A stretch of 5,855 nucleotides of DNA, taken from contig CAZSIR010000172.1 of assembly GCA_964606765.1 (NCBI GenBank), forward strand, positions 1 through 5,855. The letters run 5' to 3'. The translations under genes and the position numbers were made by a program. The notes beneath the pieces were generated by a model that did not search any database, was not told the origin of the DNA, and worked only from the letters and a program-made list of their open reading frames with translations. Origin of the DNA: Ga0077527 sp964606765. Its GTDB lineage: Bacteria; Pseudomonadota; Gammaproteobacteria; Burkholderiales; SG8-41. This document shows, piece after piece, positions 4,042-5,855 of this stretch. How positions within the stretch are numbered: position 1 is the stretch's first letter; every line of letters starts with the position of its first letter.

Positions 4042-5855
4042 ATGCGCACCGACATCGAACGTTTTTTCAGCCCCAAATCCATCGCCATCATCGGCGCCTC
4101 GCAGGACCTCGTCACCATCAGCGGCCAGCCGCTGAAACACCTGTTGAGCCACGGCTACAAGGGCAAGCTCTACCCGATCAATCCCAAGTACCAGGAGGTC
4201 GCCGGCGTCAAATGCTGGCCGTCGCTGGAGTCGCTGCCGGAAGCGCCGGAACTGGCGCTGATCCTCGTCAATGCTTCGCGTGTACCGGACATGCTGACGG
4301 CCTGCGGCAAAAAAGGCATTCCGTACGTGATCATTTTCAGCTCCGGGTTTTCCGAAATGGGCGGCGCTGGCGTGGCGGCGCAGCAGCGGCTGGCGGAGAT
4401 CGCACGCGAGTACGACATCGGCGTCATCGGACCCAACTGCCAGGGCATGATCAACGCCGCTGACAGCGTGTATGCCGGTTTCGGTTCGGTGTTCAATGCC
4501 GATTACAGCGGCGGCACGGTGAGCATGGTGTCGCAGTCCGGCGGTTTCGGTTTTTCCGTGATGAACCTGTCTTCGCTCGACGGCGGCCTGCCGTTCCGCC
4601 AGATGGTGACCACCGGCAACGAGATCGGCGTGTCGACGCTGGATTTCATGGATTACTTCATCCGCGATCCGAAGACTGACATCATCGGCACCTACATTGA
4701 AGGCGTGAAGGACGCACGGCGCATCCTCGACACCGGCGACAAGGCGCTGGCCGCCGGCAAGCCGATCCTGATGTGGAAGGTCGGCAACACCGAACAGGGG
4801 CAGAAGGCCGCGGCCTCGCACACCGCCAACCTCGGCGGCGCGATGGCGCTGTACAAGGCGGCCTTCAAACAGAAGGGCATCATCCAGGTCGATGACATCC
4901 AGGACCTGGTCGACTACGGACACGCGTTACGCAGCAACCGGCTGCCGCGCGGAAACCGCGTCGCCATCATCACCATCTCCGGCGGCGCCGGCATCCTGAT
5001 GACCGACGAAGTCGTGGCCGGCGGCATGCAGATGGCACAGCTCGCGCCGGAGACTGTGGCCAAGCTGAAGGAGTTTGTGCCGTCATTCGGTTCGGTCGGT
5101 AATCCGGTCGACGTCACTGCCGCGATTTTCAACGATCTCACACTCATCAACCGCACACTGCAGGCGATCAATGATGATCCGGGTGTCGACTGCATTGCGA
5201 TGATCAACGCCTCGCTGCAGGGCGAGATTGCGCAGAATGTCGCCAACGAGATCGTCGCGGCGGCCGCGAAGACCGACAAGCCGATCTTCATTTCGTGGAG
5301 CGCACGCGATGCGGTCGCGCCCGAAGCCTATGCCGCGCTGGATGCCGCACGCATTCCCCACTACAAGTCACCGGTCCGCTGCGGCCGCGCGCTGGCCGTG
5401 CTGTCCTGGTACGCCGAAGCCAAGCGCCGCAACGAGGCCCAGAAAAACGACAAAGCCCCGGTGATCAACAAGCCGGCGGCGCAAGCGATGCTCAAGGGCA
5501 AAACCGGCGATGTCGCCGAATATGCCGCCAAGCAGGTGCTGGCCGAGTACGGTATTCCGGTCACGCAGGAAGTGCTGGCGAAGGACCGCGATGCCGCGGT
5601 GGCCGCTGCGCAGAAAATCGGATTTCCGGTGGCGATGAAGGTGCAGTCCGCCGACATCTCGCACAAGACCGAGGCGAAGGCGGTAAAGCTCAATGTCGCC
5701 GATGCCGCGGGTGTTGCGGCGGCCTATGACGAGATCCTGAAAAACTCGAAAACCTACAAGTCCGATGCACGCATTGACGGCGTGCTGGTGCAGGAAATGG
5801 TCGGCAGCGGCATCGAGGTCATTGTCGGCGTCACTAATGACGCGCTGTTCGGTCC
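4042..5855 (+). CDS. NDP-forming acyl-CoA synthetase (acetate-CoA ligase, ADP-forming type), alpha-beta fusion, 3' end cut by window
   Basis: The open frame gives 604 residues without a stop; related fused proteins are about 690-720 aa, so roughly 100 are missing. Domains in order: a CoA-binding Rossmann domain (about 5-135, with S-I-A-I-I-G-A-S at 13-20 and G-P-N-C-Q-G at 130-135); a succinyl-CoA-ligase-like domain (about 155-295, S-Q-S-G-G at 164-168); a third alpha/beta domain (about 303-460, S-G-G-A-G at 313-317, N-P-V-D-V-T at 354-359); and the start of an ATP-grasp domain (about 485 on). His260 in A-S-H-T-A-N-L-G-G is in place for the phosphohistidine of the alpha part, and His541 in S-H-K-T-E for the second conserved His of the beta part. 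The enzyme interconverts acid + CoA + ATP with acyl-CoA + ADP + Pi in the cytoplasm. The acyl substrate is unknown. ATG 4042 is the only ATG after the in-frame stop at 4009-4011. No Shine-Dalgarno is visible. It is divergent from the MFS operon. Confidence 0.9.
   Translation, partial: MRTDIERFFSPKSIAIIGASQDLVTISGQPLKHLLSHGYKGKLYPINPKYQEVAGVKCWPSLESLPEAPELALILVNASRVPDMLTACGKKGIPYVIIFSSGFSEMGGAGVAAQQRLAEIAREYDIGVIGPNCQGMINAADSVYAGFGSVFNADYSGGTVSMVSQSGGFGFSVMNLSSLDGGLPFRQMVTTGNEIGVSTLDFMDYFIRDPKTDIIGTYIEGVKDARRILDTGDKALAAGKPILMWKVGNTEQGQKAAASHTANLGGAMALYKAAFKQKGIIQVDDIQDLVDYGHALRSNRLPRGNRVAIITISGGAGILMTDEVVAGGMQMAQLAPETVAKLKEFVPSFGSVGNPVDVTAAIFNDLTLINRTLQAINDDPGVDCIAMINASLQGEIAQNVANEIVAAAAKTDKPIFISWSARDAVAPEAYAALDAARIPHYKSPVRCGRALAVLSWYAEAKRRNEAQKNDKAPVINKPAAQAMLKGKTGDVAEYAAKQVLAEYGIPVTQEVLAKDRDAAVAAAQKIGFPVAMKVQSADISHKTEAKAVKLNVADAAGVAAAYDEILKNSKTYKSDARIDGVLVQEMVGSGIEVIVGVTNDALFG

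Noticed and set aside
3937..4923. 328-codon minus-strand frame antisense to the acyl-CoA synthetase
   Set aside because: Composition is shadow-like and no family is recognisable; the + strand frame carries all the conserved motifs.

Overview
This is a GC-rich proteobacterial window with G/C-heavy third codon positions. The gene types (a Bug/TctC solute-binding protein, a fused NDP-forming acyl-CoA synthetase, an acetolactate-synthase-like ThDP enzyme) suggest Betaproteobacteria, probably Burkholderiales or a relative. This placement is inferred from gene content; there is no rRNA or other marker in the window.

Layout from left to right. (1) Positions 1-294 hold the C-terminal 97 residues of a thiamine-diphosphate enzyme on the + strand. 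(2) After a 78-bp gap comes a complete TRIC/UPF0126 (YicG/YadS-like) membrane protein, 373-1014 (+). (3) It converges, with only 20 bp between stop codons, on an uncharacterised 189-aa soluble protein, 1035-1604 (-). (4) A 125-bp spacer with a sharp AT-rich island separates that gene from a two-gene minus-strand operon. The operon is an MFS transporter (2650-3900) followed by a TctC/Bug-type binding protein (1730-2653), joined by a 4-base ATGA stop/start overlap. (5) A 141-bp divergent promoter region (3901-4041) leads to a + strand acetate-CoA ligase (ADP-forming)-type acyl-CoA synthetase, 4042 to the window edge, cut off at 604 residues.

How the genes may work together: the MFS carrier and the binding protein are clearly one transcription and translation unit. 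The divergent acyl-CoA synthetase could convert an imported organic acid to its CoA thioester, or run in reverse to make ATP from an acyl-CoA. That link rests only on adjacency. The ThDP enzyme, the TRIC-like protein and the 189-aa protein show no clear link to it.

No CRISPR array, insertion sequence, phage gene, tRNA or rRNA was seen, and nothing looks like a whole new defence or mobile system. The most unusual point is the binding protein: this family normally acts in the periplasm, but here it has no signal peptide and is translationally coupled to an MFS permease instead of to TctA/TctB membrane subunits.
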